DNA of 64,000 nt from Asticcacaulis solisilvae (GCF_017875235.1 NZ_JAGGMI010000007.1:62001-126000), one strand, 5' to 3'; shown: positions 7,592 to 17,053, counted from the stretch's first letter. The notes: generated by a model not told the origin, from the letters alone. Program-made: numbers and translations.

Positions 7592-9703
7592 ATGTCCGAT
7601 CATTCCCTCGACCGCCGCACCGTTATGGGCCTGATGGCCGCGACCGCTTTGACCCCCGCCGCGGCCATATCCGCGGAGGACGGCGCGGCGCTTTTGCTGA
7701 CTGCGGAATGGCAGGGGCCTTATGGCGGCATCCCGCCGTTCGACAAGGTCGATATCAAGACGTTCGAGGCGTCCTTCGATCAAGCGATCGCCTCCCAACG
7801 CCAGGAAATCAACGCCATCACCGCTAATACAGAGCCGGCGACTTTCGACAACACGATCGTGCCCTACGAGCGCTCTGGCAAGGCGCTGGGCCGCGTATCG
7901 ACCATCTATGGCATCTGGACGGGCGGGCTGAACAATCCGGAACTTCAGGCCATGGGCAAGGTGATCCAGCCCAAGCTTGCGGCATTCTCCGATGAGATCA
8001 GCCAGAACCAGAAGCTCTTCAAGCGCATTAAGGCGGTTTACGACAACAAGGCGCAATTCAACCTGACGCCGGAACAGGACCGCCTGCTGTGGCTGAACTA
8101 TACGGGGTTTGTCCGCGCCGGCGCCGCCTTGTCGGCCAAGGACAAGAAGCGCGTCGCCGCCATCAACCAGGAACTGTCGCTGCTGTTCAAGCAGTTCTCC
8201 GACAACCTGCTTCACGACGAAGAGCAGGTCCTGGTCGTGAGCGAAGCCGAACTGGCCGGTGTGCCGGACGGCTTCAAGGCGTCGCTGAAGCGCGCGGACG
8301 GCAGCTATGGTATCGCCAATACGCGCTCGGTCATGGAGCCGGTGACGACGTTCGCTACCTCCCGCGCCCTGCGGGAAAAGGTGTGGCGCGCCTTCGTCAA
8401 CCGCGGCGACAATGGCGATCAGTGGGACAATAACGCGATCATCGGCAAGATCCTGAAGCTGCGTTATGAGCGCGCGCGCTTGCGTGGCTATGAGACCCAC
8501 GCGCACTGGCGTCTCGAAAACGCCATGGCCAAGACGCCCGAAAACGCCATGGCGCTGATGGAGGCCGTGTGGACCCCGGCCGTGGCGCGCGTCAGGGAAG
8601 AGGTGGCCGACATGCAGGCCATCGCCGACAAGGAAGGCGCAAATATCACGATCGAGCCGTGGGACTATCGCTTCTATGCCGAGAAGGTCCGCAAGGCGAA
8701 GTACGACCTCGATGAAAACGAGATCAAGCCATACATGCAGCTGGAAAAGCTCAGCGAAGGCATGATGTGGGCGGCCGGCCAGATCTATGGTTTCGAGTTT
8801 ACGCCGGTGACCGATGTGCCGGTTTTCCATCCGGACGTTCGCGTGTGGAAGGTGACGCGCAACGGCAAGCCGAACGGCCTGTTCTACTTCGACCCCTATG
8901 CCCGTCCTGGCAAGCGTTCCGGCGCCTGGATGAACGCCTATCGCAGCCAGCAGCGCATGGACGGCAAGGACATCCTGCCGCTGGTGTCGAACAATTCGAA
9001 TTTCGTGAAGGCGGCGCCGGGCGAGCCGATCCTGATCTCGTGGGATGACGCGACGACGCTGTTCCACGAATTCGGTCACGCCATCCACGGCCTGTCGTCG
9101 AACGTCACCTATCCGACGCTTTCGGGTACGTCCGTGGCGCGCGACTATGTTGAATTCCCGTCACAGCTCAATGAGCACTGGTTGCCGACTAATGAGGTGC
9201 TGTCGCGATTTGCCACGCACTACAAGACAGGCGAAGCCATGCCGCAGGCCTTGCTCGACAAGATCAAGAAGGCCGATACGTTCAACCAGGGTTTTGCGAC
9301 GGTCGAGTATCTGTCGTCGGCCCTGATCGACATGAAGTATCACCTGGCTGGCGGCGCGGATATCGATCCGGATGCGTTCGAGCGCGAGGAGCTGACCAAG
9401 CTGGGTATGCCAAAAGAAATCGTCATGCGCCACCGCTCACCGCAGTTCGGGCATGTCTTCTCATCGGACGGTTATTCGGCGGGTTATTACAGCTATCTGT
9501 GGTCGGACACGCTGACCGCCGACTGCGCCGAAGCCTTTACCGAGGCGGGCGGTTTCTATGACAAGGCGGTTGCCGATCGCCTGCAGAAACACGTGCTGAG
9601 CGTTGGCAATACGATCGATCCGGCGGATGGTTATCGGGCTTTCCGTGGCCGCGATCCGAACCGCGATGCCCTGATGCGCAAGCGGGGTTTCCCGGTAAAG
9701 TAA
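7592..9703 (+). CDS. M3-family zinc metallopeptidase (peptidyl-dipeptidase Dcp-like), probably exported
   Basis: The 703-residue protein has the thimet/Dcp zinc site HEFGHAIHGL at 492-501, with the downstream glutamate expected of M3 in the following helix. Long alpha-helical flanks with KLSEGMMWAA and GLFYFDPYARPGKRSGAW are typical of Dcp/oligopeptidase A. The first 27 residues (MSDHSLDRRTVMGLMAATAL...AAAISA) look like a twin-arginine signal with an AxA-type end, pointing to export of the folded enzyme to the periplasm. ATG 7592 is preceded by CCGGAG; an upstream TTG lacks a ribosome site. Likely role: trimming of oligopeptides. Confidence 0.9.
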   Translation: MSDHSLDRRTVMGLMAATALTPAAAISAEDGAALLLTAEWQGPYGGIPPFDKVDIKTFEASFDQAIASQRQEINAITANTEPATFDNTIVPYERSGKALGRVSTIYGIWTGGLNNPELQAMGKVIQPKLAAFSDEISQNQKLFKRIKAVYDNKAQFNLTPEQDRLLWLNYTGFVRAGAALSAKDKKRVAAINQELSLLFKQFSDNLLHDEEQVLVVSEAELAGVPDGFKASLKRADGSYGIANTRSVMEPVTTFATSRALREKVWRAFVNRGDNGDQWDNNAIIGKILKLRYERARLRGYETHAHWRLENAMAKTPENAMALMEAVWTPAVARVREEVADMQAIADKEGANITIEPWDYRFYAEKVRKAKYDLDENEIKPYMQLEKLSEGMMWAAGQIYGFEFTPVTDVPVFHPDVRVWKVTRNGKPNGLFYFDPYARPGKRSGAWMNAYRSQQRMDGKDILPLVSNNSNFVKAAPGEPILISWDDATTLFHEFGHAIHGLSSNVTYPTLSGTSVARDYVEFPSQLNEHWLPTNEVLSRFATHYKTGEAMPQALLDKIKKADTFNQGFATVEYLSSALIDMKYHLAGGADIDPDAFEREELTKLGMPKEIVMRHRSPQFGHVFSSDGYSAGYYSYLWSDTLTADCAEAFTEAGGFYDKAVADRLQKHVLSVGNTIDPADGYRAFRGRDPNRDALMRKRGFPVK

Positions 9704-9823
9704 CGGGGTGTGGGGCCTGAGGCCCCAAGACTTTTAAGATCAAAAGAAATGTCTGGCCCCAAAAGGCCAGGCATTTCTTTTGATATCAGAAGGTTTTGTG
9801 GGGTCACGGACCCCACACCCCGT
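9703..9823. repeat. Cloverleaf inverted-repeat element, family 2 copy B
   Basis: It begins on the last base of the M3 peptidase stop codon. The outer arms are ACGGGGTGTGGGG at the left and its near-complement CCCCACACCCCGT at the right. The left arm holds GGGGCC-tga-GGCCCC. The right arm holds GTGGGGTC-acg-GACCCCAC. The tip is AAAAGAAATG.CTGGCC (9742-9757) pairing with GGCCAG.CATTTCTTTT (9765-9781). The 27 bases at 9795-9821 are identical to 26987-27013. Confidence 0.85.
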
Positions 9824-9857
9824 ATCTTTTACGGGATTTCCGCACTATATAGCCCCC

Positions 9858-10691
9858 ATGAACCGTCCGTTTCTTAAGATGAACGGGCTCGGTAACGACT
9901 TTATCGTCGTCGATGCCCGCCAGAACGCCTTCGCCCCCGCGCCCGATCAGATCCGGCAGTGGTCCGATCGTGCGTCCGGCGTCGGCTTCGACCAGCTGAT
10001 CGCCATCGAGGACAGCACAGACGGTGATGCCTTCATGCGTGTCTGGAACGCCGATGGCGGCACTGTCGAAACCTGCGGCAACGCCTTGCGTTGCGTCGCC
10101 TGGGTACTGAACCGCGACATGCCGGACAAGATGCTCAAGATCAACACCCTGGGCGGGCTGACCCGGGCGAATATCCTGCGCGCCGACGATAAGACCGGCA
10201 CGGCCAGTGTCGATATGGGCACACCGCGTCTCGAGTGGCAGGAGATTCCGCTGTCCGAGGAAATGGACACCCTGCGCCTGGAGCTTCAGGTCGGGCCGAT
10301 TGATGATCCGCTCTATCACACGCCCTGCGCCGTCTCGATGGGCAATCCGCACGTCGTCTTCTTTGTCGATGATATCAATAAGGTCGATGTCGCCGCCACC
10401 GGCTCGCTGATCGAAAACCATCCGCTCTTCCCCGAAGGCGTCAATGTCGAGTTCGCGCAAATCCTTGACCGCGGAACCATCCGCATGCGCGTCTGGGAAC
10501 GCGGCTCTGGCATCACCCAGGCCTGCGGCACAGGCGCCTGTGCCACGCTCGTCGCTGCCGCCCGCCGTGGCCTGACCGAACGCTCGGGCACCGTTATCAT
10601 GGACGGCGGGCCGCTGCATATCGCCTGGGCCGACAACGACCACGTCATCATGACCGGCCCGGTCGAGCTCGAATTCACGGGTGAGCTGTGA
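9858..10691 (+). CDS. dapF: Diaminopimelate epimerase DapF
   Basis: DapF interconverts LL- and meso-diaminopimelate in lysine and peptidoglycan synthesis. The 277-residue protein has both catalytic cysteines: Cys73 in ETCGNALRC and Cys223 in QACGTGACA. The N-terminus MNRPFLKMNGLGNDF is typical, so ATG 9858 is chosen over longer in-frame options that would run through the inverted repeat. It overlaps mtaB by 4 bases (GTGA), starting a tight four-gene run with mtaB, ftsY and yciB. Confidence 0.97.
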   Translation: MNRPFLKMNGLGNDFIVVDARQNAFAPAPDQIRQWSDRASGVGFDQLIAIEDSTDGDAFMRVWNADGGTVETCGNALRCVAWVLNRDMPDKMLKINTLGGLTRANILRADDKTGTASVDMGTPRLEWQEIPLSEEMDTLRLELQVGPIDDPLYHTPCAVSMGNPHVVFFVDDINKVDVAATGSLIENHPLFPEGVNVEFAQILDRGTIRMRVWERGSGITQACGTGACATLVAAARRGLTERSGTVIMDGGPLHIAWADNDHVIMTGPVELEFTGEL

Positions 10692-11965
10692 GCGACGACA
10701 GCCGGCCTCTATCTAGCGTAGACGTGGTGACCTTTGGTTGTCGCCTGAACTCTTATGAGAGCGAGGTCATCCGCAAGACCGCTGCCGACGACGGCCTGAA
10801 AGACGCTATCATCTTCAACACGTGCGCCGTCACCGGCGAAGCCGTGCGCCAGGCACGTCAGGCCATTCGCCGTGCGCGCAAGGAAAACCCCAACCGCAAG
10901 CTGATCGTCACCGGCTGCGCGGCGCAAACCGATCCTGGCATGTTCGCCGAAATGACCGAGGTCGATTTCGTCATCGGCAATGCCGACAAGCAGACAAAGG
11001 GCGCCTATGCCCTGACGGCCGACAGCGCCCGCGTCGTCGTCAATGACGTCTTTTCGGTCAAGGAAACCGCCGGTCACCTGATCGATGGCCTCAAGGATCG
11101 CGCGCGCGCCTTTGTCGAGGTGCAGAATGGCTGCGATCACCGCTGCACCTTCTGCATCATCCCCTATGGCCGTGGCAATTCGCGCTCGGCTGCCGCCGGC
11201 GATGTCATCAGCCAGACGCAAAAGCTGGTGACGCAGGGCTATAACGAAATCGTCCTGACCGGTGTCGACCTGACCTCATGGGGCGCCGACCTGCCGGGCA
11301 CGCCGCAGCTAGGCAACTTGGTGGCGCGTATCCTCAAGCTGGTGCCCGAGCTGAAGCGTCTGCGCCTGTCGTCGATCGACGCCGCCGAAATCGACGACAC
11401 CCTGCTGCGCGCCTTTGCCGAGGAAGAGCGCCTGGCGCCTTATCTGCACCTGTCGCTGCAACACGGTGACGACCTGATCCTCAAGCGCATGAAGCGCCGC
11501 CACCTGCGCGCCGATGCCATAAAGCTGGTCGAAACCGTCCGCGCCATCCGTCCGGACATTTCTTTCGGCGCCGATATGATCGCCGGTTTCCCGACCGAGA
11601 CCGAAGAGCATTTCGCCAATGCCGTTGCCCTGGTGGACGATTGCGACCTCAGCTTCCTGCACGTTTTTCCGTACAGCCCACGCCCGCAGACCCCGGCGGC
11701 CAAGATGCCGCAACTGCCGCGCACCACTATCAAGGAGCGCGCTGAACGCCTGCGCGCCAAGGGGACGGAGGCGCTGACCCGCCATCTCAACCGCCAGACC
11801 GGCCGTACACTCAGTTGCGTCGTCGAAAAGCCGGGCTTTGCCCGCGCCGCCGACTTTACCGAGGTCGTTTTTGAAGGACATGCCGTGCCCGGACAATTGG
11901 CCGACATCTTCATTACAGGCCACGACGGCAAGCACGCCATTGGAAACTTGGACAAACTGGGCTAA
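10688..11965 (+). CDS. mtaB: tRNA t6A37 methylthiotransferase MtaB (radical SAM)
   Basis: The 425-residue protein has the UPF0004 domain with three cluster cysteines (TFGCRLN, NTCAVT, TGCAAQ) and the radical-SAM CxxxCxxC motif in GCDHRCTFCIIPYGRG. A C-terminal TRAM-like stretch follows. It belongs to the MiaB/MtaB methylthiotransferase group; the CRLN variant of the first motif and overall length fit MtaB (ms2t6A in tRNA) better than MiaB. It starts at GTG, overlapping the dapF stop. Confidence in the family is high, in the MtaB subtype good. Confidence 0.9.
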   Translation: MSDDSRPLSSVDVVTFGCRLNSYESEVIRKTAADDGLKDAIIFNTCAVTGEAVRQARQAIRRARKENPNRKLIVTGCAAQTDPGMFAEMTEVDFVIGNADKQTKGAYALTADSARVVVNDVFSVKETAGHLIDGLKDRARAFVEVQNGCDHRCTFCIIPYGRGNSRSAAAGDVISQTQKLVTQGYNEIVLTGVDLTSWGADLPGTPQLGNLVARILKLVPELKRLRLSSIDAAEIDDTLLRAFAEEERLAPYLHLSLQHGDDLILKRMKRRHLRADAIKLVETVRAIRPDISFGADMIAGFPTETEEHFANAVALVDDCDLSFLHVFPYSPRPQTPAAKMPQLPRTTIKERAERLRAKGTEALTRHLNRQTGRTLSCVVEKPGFARAADFTEVVFEGHAVPGQLADIFITGHDGKHAIGNLDKLG

Positions 11966-11974
11966 ACGCCGATC

Positions 11975-12928
11975 ATGGCTGAAGAAAAGAAAAAAGGCTG
12001 GTTCCAGCGCCTGACCGAAGGTCTGTCGAAGACCTCGCAGAACCTGACCGAGCAGGTCACCCAGGTCTTTGTTCAGAAGGAGGCGCTGACTGACGCCGAC
12101 CTGGAAGAGCTCGAAGACCTTTTGATCGAAAGCGATCTGGGCCCGGCGGTCGCCGCCACGATCGCAGAAAAGATGTCGCAGGCGCGCTTTACCTCCGCCA
12201 AGGATTCGACCGCCGTGCGCGCCGTTCTGGCCGACGCCCTGGCCGATGAGCTGGTCGGCCACGAAGGCACCTTCGATCCTTTGTCCGGCCCCAAGCCCTA
12301 TATTGTCCTGTTCGTCGGTGTGAACGGGTCGGGCAAGACGACGACACTCGGCAAGATCGCTGCCTCGCTGACGCGCAAGGGCGCCAAGGTGCTGATCGTC
12401 GCCGGCGACACCTTCCGCGCCGCTGCCGTTGAACAGCTCAAGGTCTGGTCACAGCGCGCCGGCGCCGACTTCATGGGCCGCAAGACCGGCGCCGATGCGG
12501 CGGGCCTCGCCTTTGACTCGGTGACCAAAGCCAAGGAAGAAGGCTACGACGTCGTCCTGATCGACACCGCCGGCCGCCTGCAGAACAAGCAGCAACTGAT
12601 GGATGAGCTGTTGAAGATCGTCCGGGTCATCAAACGCATTGATTCGGATGCCCCGCATGAGACCCTGCTGGTGCTCGACGCCACGGTCGGCCGCAATGCG
12701 CTCAGCCAGGAACAGATCTTCGGCCGTCAGGCGTTCGTCTCGGGGCTGGTCATGACTAAGCTGGACGGCACGGCGCGTGGTGGTATCCTGATCCCCATCG
12801 CCAAGGCCTCCGACGCCCCGATCAAGCTGATCGGGGTCGGTGAGGATATCGAGGACCTTCACGATTTCAAGGCGCGCGACTTCGCCCGTTCCATGGTCGG
12901 ACTAGAGCCCGTTGGAGACAGTCAATGA
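11975..12928 (+). CDS. ftsY: Signal recognition particle receptor FtsY
   Basis: FtsY docks SRP-ribosome complexes at the inner membrane for co-translational insertion. The 317-residue protein has a short charged N-terminus (MAEEKKKGWF) instead of a long acidic A domain. The NG GTPase follows, with GVNGSGKTT (115-123), DTFRAAAVEQL, DTAGRLQNK and TKLDGTARGG. It lies 9 bp after mtaB and overlaps yciB by 4 bases. Confidence 0.97.
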   Translation: MAEEKKKGWFQRLTEGLSKTSQNLTEQVTQVFVQKEALTDADLEELEDLLIESDLGPAVAATIAEKMSQARFTSAKDSTAVRAVLADALADELVGHEGTFDPLSGPKPYIVLFVGVNGSGKTTTLGKIAASLTRKGAKVLIVAGDTFRAAAVEQLKVWSQRAGADFMGRKTGADAAGLAFDSVTKAKEEGYDVVLIDTAGRLQNKQQLMDELLKIVRVIKRIDSDAPHETLLVLDATVGRNALSQEQIFGRQAFVSGLVMTKLDGTARGGILIPIAKASDAPIKLIGVGEDIEDLHDFKARDFARSMVGLEPVGDSQ

Positions 12929-13626
12929 CCGATAAGCCGACTGAGGAACAACTGGTCGACGCCACGGACAAGGCGACGGAAAAGCTGATGGAAACGGCGC
13001 TGAAGGCCGATCCGGAACTGGCCATTAATCCGGCACAGCCCAAGCAGAACTGGATCAAGACCGGCGTTGACTACGGCCCGCTGATCGCTTTTGGCGCGGG
13101 CTTTCTGATCGCCCGGCTGACCAAGCAGGAAGGCTCGATGCCGCTGGTCTACGCCAGCGGCGCCCTGGCCGTGGCATCAGTCATCGCCCTGATCGTCGGC
13201 TTTGTTGCCGAAAAGCGTATCGCCTGGATCCCTCTGGCGGCCGCGGCCATCGGCATTCCGTTCGCCATCCTGACGGTGGTTTTTCACGACGGCATCTTCG
13301 TCAAGATCAAGATGACCATCGTCAATATCATCATCGCCGGCGTCCTTTTGGGTGGTGTCGCGCTGAAGAAGCAGCCGCTTAAGGCGCTGCTGGGTGAGGC
13401 GCTGAAGCTGCGTGATGAGGCCTGGCCCAAGCTGACCGTCTACTATGCGCTCTTCTATCTGGCGATGGCGGCGATCAACGAAGCCGTCTGGCGCACCCAG
13501 ACCGACGACGTCTGGGTGACGTGGAAGATGGCGTCGATGATCGGCGGACCGGTCGTCTTTTCCATAGCGCTCCTGCCTTTCCTGATGAAAAACATGGTGT
13601 CTGCGGAAAGCTCGGTGACGAAATAA
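12925..13626 (+). CDS. yciB: Inner-membrane septation protein of the YciB/IspZ family
   Basis: The 233-residue protein has a ~50-residue soluble N-terminal part and then five or six membrane helices. The family signature is LRDEAWPKLTVYYALFYLAM followed by NEAVWR, typical of YciB (intracellular septation protein A). The family is linked to cell-envelope integrity and division; the mechanism is unsettled. The N-terminal extension before GVDYGPLIAF is longer than in E. coli YciB. It is the last gene of the dapF-mtaB-ftsY run, with an ATGA overlap. Confidence 0.9.
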   Translation: MTDKPTEEQLVDATDKATEKLMETALKADPELAINPAQPKQNWIKTGVDYGPLIAFGAGFLIARLTKQEGSMPLVYASGALAVASVIALIVGFVAEKRIAWIPLAAAAIGIPFAILTVVFHDGIFVKIKMTIVNIIIAGVLLGGVALKKQPLKALLGEALKLRDEAWPKLTVYYALFYLAMAAINEAVWRTQTDDVWVTWKMASMIGGPVVFSIALLPFLMKNMVSAESSVTK

Positions 13627-13697
13627 TCCGTACCCGGATGGAAATGTCGCAAAATTGTTGTATTTGTCTGGCAAAGTGTATGTAGGTTTTGTTTGCG

Positions 13698-13741
13698 CGA
13701 TACTTTGCCAAAAACCGCTGCACACTTTTTGGCGTATCGCT
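13698..13741 (-). repeat. 44-bp palindromic repeat (GCGATAT...AAGTGTGCAGCGG type)
   Basis: Read on the minus strand it is GCGATACGCCAAAAAGTGTG, then CAGCGGTTTTTGGCAAAGTATCGC. This is nearly the same as the copy at 39713 and related to the one at 36553. Ends and inner CCAAAAA/TTTTTGG pair into one hairpin. It lies in the 149-bp gap before the MarR gene. Similar repeats are scattered through alphaproteobacterial genomes. Confidence 0.7.
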
Positions 13742-13775
13742 TATCGCGTTTGACCCAGCCATGACAGGGCGTCAC

Positions 13776-14441
13776 ATGAAGAAGTCAAAACACGCCGATG
13801 CGTCGTCTTCCCGCGCATTATTCGAGGATTCACCCTCGCACCTCCTGCACCGCGTTCTGCAAATCGCGCTTGATATCTATAATGCCGAAGCCGGAGAGGG
13901 CGCGCTGACCCAGCGTCAGTACGCCGTGCTCAAGGCGCTCGGCGGCACCGAAGGCCTGTCGCAGACCGACCTGGTTCGCCTGACCGGCATCGACCGCTCG
14001 ACCTTGGCCGACCTGGTCGCGCGCATGCTGACCAAAGGCCTCCTGAAGCGCGAACGCTCGACCACCGACGCCCGCGCCAACCTGGTTCAGATCGATGAAG
14101 GTGGTGCCGCCGCCCTGGCCGACATGGAGCCGCGCGTCCTGGCCGCCGACGGCAAGATCCTGGCCCTCCTGTCGCCGCCCAAGCGCGAAAGCTTCGTCAA
14201 GTTGCTGCGCAAGATCACCTCGGCGCGCGAGGCCGAACTGAACGGCGAACCGGTCGTCCGCAAGGAAAAGTCCGAAGAGCAGAAGGCCGAGAAGAAGGCG
14301 CGCAAGAAGGCGCACAAGAAGGACGATGGCCGCAAGCTGGCCAAGAAGATCAAGAAGCTGCCCATGCCGGCCATGTCCGAAGGCGCCAGCGGTCAGGTCG
14401 AAAGCGATCCGGTTACGGCGCCTGTCGCTGTCGCCGAGTAG
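13776..14441 (+). CDS. MarR-family transcriptional regulator with lysine-rich tail
   Basis: The 221-residue protein has a MarR winged helix (about 15-150) with LTQRQYAVLKALG, TDLVRLTGIDRSTLADLVARM and the wing RSTTDARANLV. After residue ~150 comes a strongly basic tail, rich in KK and KA pairs (EKKARKKAHKKD, KLAKKIKKL), which MarR proteins normally lack. The tail may bind DNA non-specifically. ATG 13776 is chosen for the CAGGG eight bases before it; a longer frame would run through the upstream palindromic repeat. Ligand and targets are unknown. Confidence 0.88.
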   Translation: MKKSKHADASSSRALFEDSPSHLLHRVLQIALDIYNAEAGEGALTQRQYAVLKALGGTEGLSQTDLVRLTGIDRSTLADLVARMLTKGLLKRERSTTDARANLVQIDEGGAAALADMEPRVLAADGKILALLSPPKRESFVKLLRKITSAREAELNGEPVVRKEKSEEQKAEKKARKKAHKKDDGRKLAKKIKKLPMPAMSEGASGQVESDPVTAPVAVAE

Positions 14442-14723
14442 TTACACCACGATATTCAGGAAAGAGCCCGGCCGGCGCAGTGGCTGGTTGGGGTCCACGC
14501 TGGTCGGCGCTGGATTGGAAACCGGCGTGGCGCGGGCGATATCGGCTGCCGTATAGGTGGCCGGCGTGATCTTGGGTTCCGTCACCTGCTGGAAGAAGGC
14601 GCGTTGCGCTTGCAGGACGCTGGTAAAGCTGTTTTGTTGCGCAGGCGCCTGCGCCGCCGGGCGAGGTGTCGCTTGCGGCGTGTTGAGCAGTTGGGCGAGG
14701 GACGGACGAATCTCTGTGGCCAT
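14442..14723 (-). CDS. Small hypothetical protein
   Basis: This 93-residue frame begins MATEIRPSLAQLLNT. The middle (QNSFTSVLQAQRAFFQQV) could be an amphipathic helix, and Pro/Ala-rich stretches flank it. Its stop lies directly against the MarR stop, end to end. No family is recognised and there is no clear ribosome site before the ATG. Codon usage resembles its neighbours, which favours a real gene. Confidence 0.5.
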   Translation of the reverse strand: MATEIRPSLAQLLNTPQATPRPAAQAPAQQNSFTSVLQAQRAFFQQVTEPKITPATYTAADIARATPVSNPAPTSVDPNQPLRRPGSFLNIVV

Positions 14724-14779
14724 GGCCGCACACTGCACCAAATCAGGTATTTAAATGGTTAACGGCGATTAAGTGCTTT

Positions 14780-14905
14780 CCTTCTCCCTGCTTGCGGGGA
14801 GAAGGTGGTCCGAAGGACCGGATGAGGGGCAATTACGCGGGTTGCGCGTGCACAACCGCTTGTCGCCCCTCACCCTAACCCTCTCCCCGCAAGCGGGGAG
14901 AGGGG
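14780..14905. repeat. Long intergenic inverted repeat (CTCCCCGC type)
   Basis: The left arm has hairpin CTTCTCCCTGCTTGCGGGGAGAAG. The right arm has CTCTCCCCGCAAGCGGGGAGAG. Blocks GATGAGGGGC (about 14821) and GCCCCTCACC (about 14866) pair across the centre, so the whole folds as a three-leaf structure. This is a common type of proteobacterial intergenic palindrome. Confidence 0.8.
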
Positions 14906-14956
14906 ACGCAGTGATGGCCCTTGACATAGCCCGCCAAAAAACGAGACCGTCCGACG

Positions 14957-17053
14957 GTGAAGATTCAAGCCGACAATTTGATAAAGCCACTCGTCAAAAC
15001 CCTGATCGTTTTTTTGGCGTTTCAGGTCGTGCTTGCCCTTGTCAACGTCGCTCTGCCGCCGGACATGACGCGGGCTAGGGAAGCCTCCGCCGTCGCCCTC
15101 GATCGAAATGGCACATGGCTCAGGGCCCTACCTGTCGAAGACGGCCGCTGGCGCATCCGCGCCGACCTCACACGCACTGACCCGGTCTTTGTGCGCAACC
15201 TGCTGAGCGTCGAGGACGAACGCTTCTATCTTCATCCCGGCGTCGATGGCGCGGCGATCGTCCGGGCGTTTTTGTCCAACATTCACGCCGGGAATATCGT
15301 TTCCGGTGGATCGACCATCACCATGCAGACGGCGCGCCTCTTGTCGCCGCATCCGCGCGACTATGGCAATAAGGCGCTGGAGGCTTTGCGCGCCCTTCAA
15401 CTGGAGCTGCGTTACTCGAAGCGCGAAATCCTGTCGATCTATCTGTCGCTGGCACCCTATGGCGGTAATCTCGAAGGCGTGCGCGCCGCCTCGCTCAGCT
15501 ATTTCGGCCATGAGCCGGAAAGCCTGACACTCGGCGAACAGGCCCTGCTGATTTCGCTTCCACAGGCGCCGGAAGCCCGCCGTCCCGATCGCCGGCCGGT
15601 GGCGGCGCGCAACGGCCGCGACGATGTCCTGCGCCGCCTGGAACGCGCCAATGCCGCCGGCAGCGCACTGATCGACGAAGCGATCAATGAGCCCCTGCCG
15701 TCGCGTCGCTTTGCTTTTCCGGCTGTTGCCTGGCACGCCGCCGGACGGCTGGCGCACGACGCCAAAGGCCTGCAACCGACGGTCCTGACGTCGATCGATG
15801 CCGACCTGCAGAAGCGCCTGGAGCTGATGGCGGCGGCAACCGCGCGCCAACAGGGACCGAACAGTTCGGTCGCTATTCTGGTGATCGACATCAGGACGCG
15901 CGGCGTACGCGCCAGCGTCGGTTCGGGCGGGCTGGATCGTCCGGGCGGCTGGGTCGACATGACGCGGGCCCTGCGCTCGCCGGGCTCGGCGCTGAAGCCC
16001 TTCGTCTATGGCTTCGGTTTCGAAGACGGCGTTATTGCGCCCGACACGCGGCTGATGGATGTGCCGACGCGTTTCGGCGACTATCAGCCGGAGGATTTCG
16101 AGCGCGTCTTTCACGGCGAGGTGTCGGTCAAGGAGGCGTTGATCAATTCGCTCAATGTCCCGGCGGTGGCCGTGCTTAACCGCGTCGGGCCGGAAGCCTT
16201 CGAAGGTCGGCTGGAAGCGGCGGGCGTCAAGCTGGTGCGGCCGAAGTCACGGCTGAAACAGGCGGGCCTCGCCCTCGCCCTGGGCGGCAACGGCATCCGC
16301 TTGGATGACCTGGCGTTGCTCTACGCGGCGCTTGGCGACCATGGCGTCGCCAAGCCGCTGGCCTACACTTTGGCGGAAGAGCGCGGCCGGATACGCGAAG
16401 GCGGCAGCCGCCTGATGCGTGCCGAGGCGGCCGACAAGGTCATCGACATCCTGCGCGAAACACCGCCGCCGTCGGGCCGCCTGCCGGGACCATTGATGCG
16501 CGCCGGCAATCGTCCGGCCTTCAAGACGGGGACTTCTTATGGCTTCCGCGATGCCCTGGCGGTCGGTATCGCTGGTGGGTATGCGGTGATGGTGTGGACC
16601 GGCCGACCCGATGGCGGCGCGCGCGCCGACCAGACCGGTCGCGAAGCCGCGGCGCCCTTGCTGTTCGATGTCTTCGACCAGATCTACGCGCCGTCGCAAC
16701 TGCCCCGGGCGCTGACGCCCAATGGCGCGCCTCAGGCGCTGAAGGTCCTGAACGCGCAGGACACCAGGGCCTCGATCCTGTTTCCGCCCAAGGGGGCGAC
16801 CGTCTATGTCGAGCGCGTCGGCGGCGGAAAGGATGGACTGAAACTGGCGCGGCCGCTGAAATTGTCGGCGCACGGACAAAGACCGGTCAATTGGTATGTC
16901 GATGGCAAGCCGGTCCTGGAGGACGCCAATGGCGAATTCAGCTGGTCGCCGGCCGCCGAAGGCTTTTACGACGTGACCGTGGTCGATGCGTCGGGACAGA
17001 GCGACCGCAGCAAGGTGCGGATCGTCGCGATTGATGGCGCCCGGCCAGAGTAA
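14957..17053 (+). CDS. pbpC: Penicillin-binding protein 1C (bifunctional glycosyltransferase/transpeptidase)
   Basis: The 698-residue protein has one N-terminal membrane helix (about 12-32) and a GT51 glycosyltransferase domain (SVEDERFYLHPGVDG, SGGSTITMQTARLL). The transpeptidase domain has the serine motif SALK in RSPGSALKPF, SLN in LINSLNVPA and KTGTS. The ~90-residue C-terminal domain is typical of PbpC. It polymerises and may crosslink peptidoglycan at the periplasmic face. Translation starts at a GTG. A second class A PBP lies at 49.5 kb. Confidence 0.95.
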   Translation: MKIQADNLIKPLVKTLIVFLAFQVVLALVNVALPPDMTRAREASAVALDRNGTWLRALPVEDGRWRIRADLTRTDPVFVRNLLSVEDERFYLHPGVDGAAIVRAFLSNIHAGNIVSGGSTITMQTARLLSPHPRDYGNKALEALRALQLELRYSKREILSIYLSLAPYGGNLEGVRAASLSYFGHEPESLTLGEQALLISLPQAPEARRPDRRPVAARNGRDDVLRRLERANAAGSALIDEAINEPLPSRRFAFPAVAWHAAGRLAHDAKGLQPTVLTSIDADLQKRLELMAAATARQQGPNSSVAILVIDIRTRGVRASVGSGGLDRPGGWVDMTRALRSPGSALKPFVYGFGFEDGVIAPDTRLMDVPTRFGDYQPEDFERVFHGEVSVKEALINSLNVPAVAVLNRVGPEAFEGRLEAAGVKLVRPKSRLKQAGLALALGGNGIRLDDLALLYAALGDHGVAKPLAYTLAEERGRIREGGSRLMRAEAADKVIDILRETPPPSGRLPGPLMRAGNRPAFKTGTSYGFRDALAVGIAGGYAVMVWTGRPDGGARADQTGREAAAPLLFDVFDQIYAPSQLPRALTPNGAPQALKVLNAQDTRASILFPPKGATVYVERVGGGKDGLKLARPLKLSAHGQRPVNWYVDGKPVLEDANGEFSWSPAAEGFYDVTVVDASGQSDRSKVRIVAIDGARPE

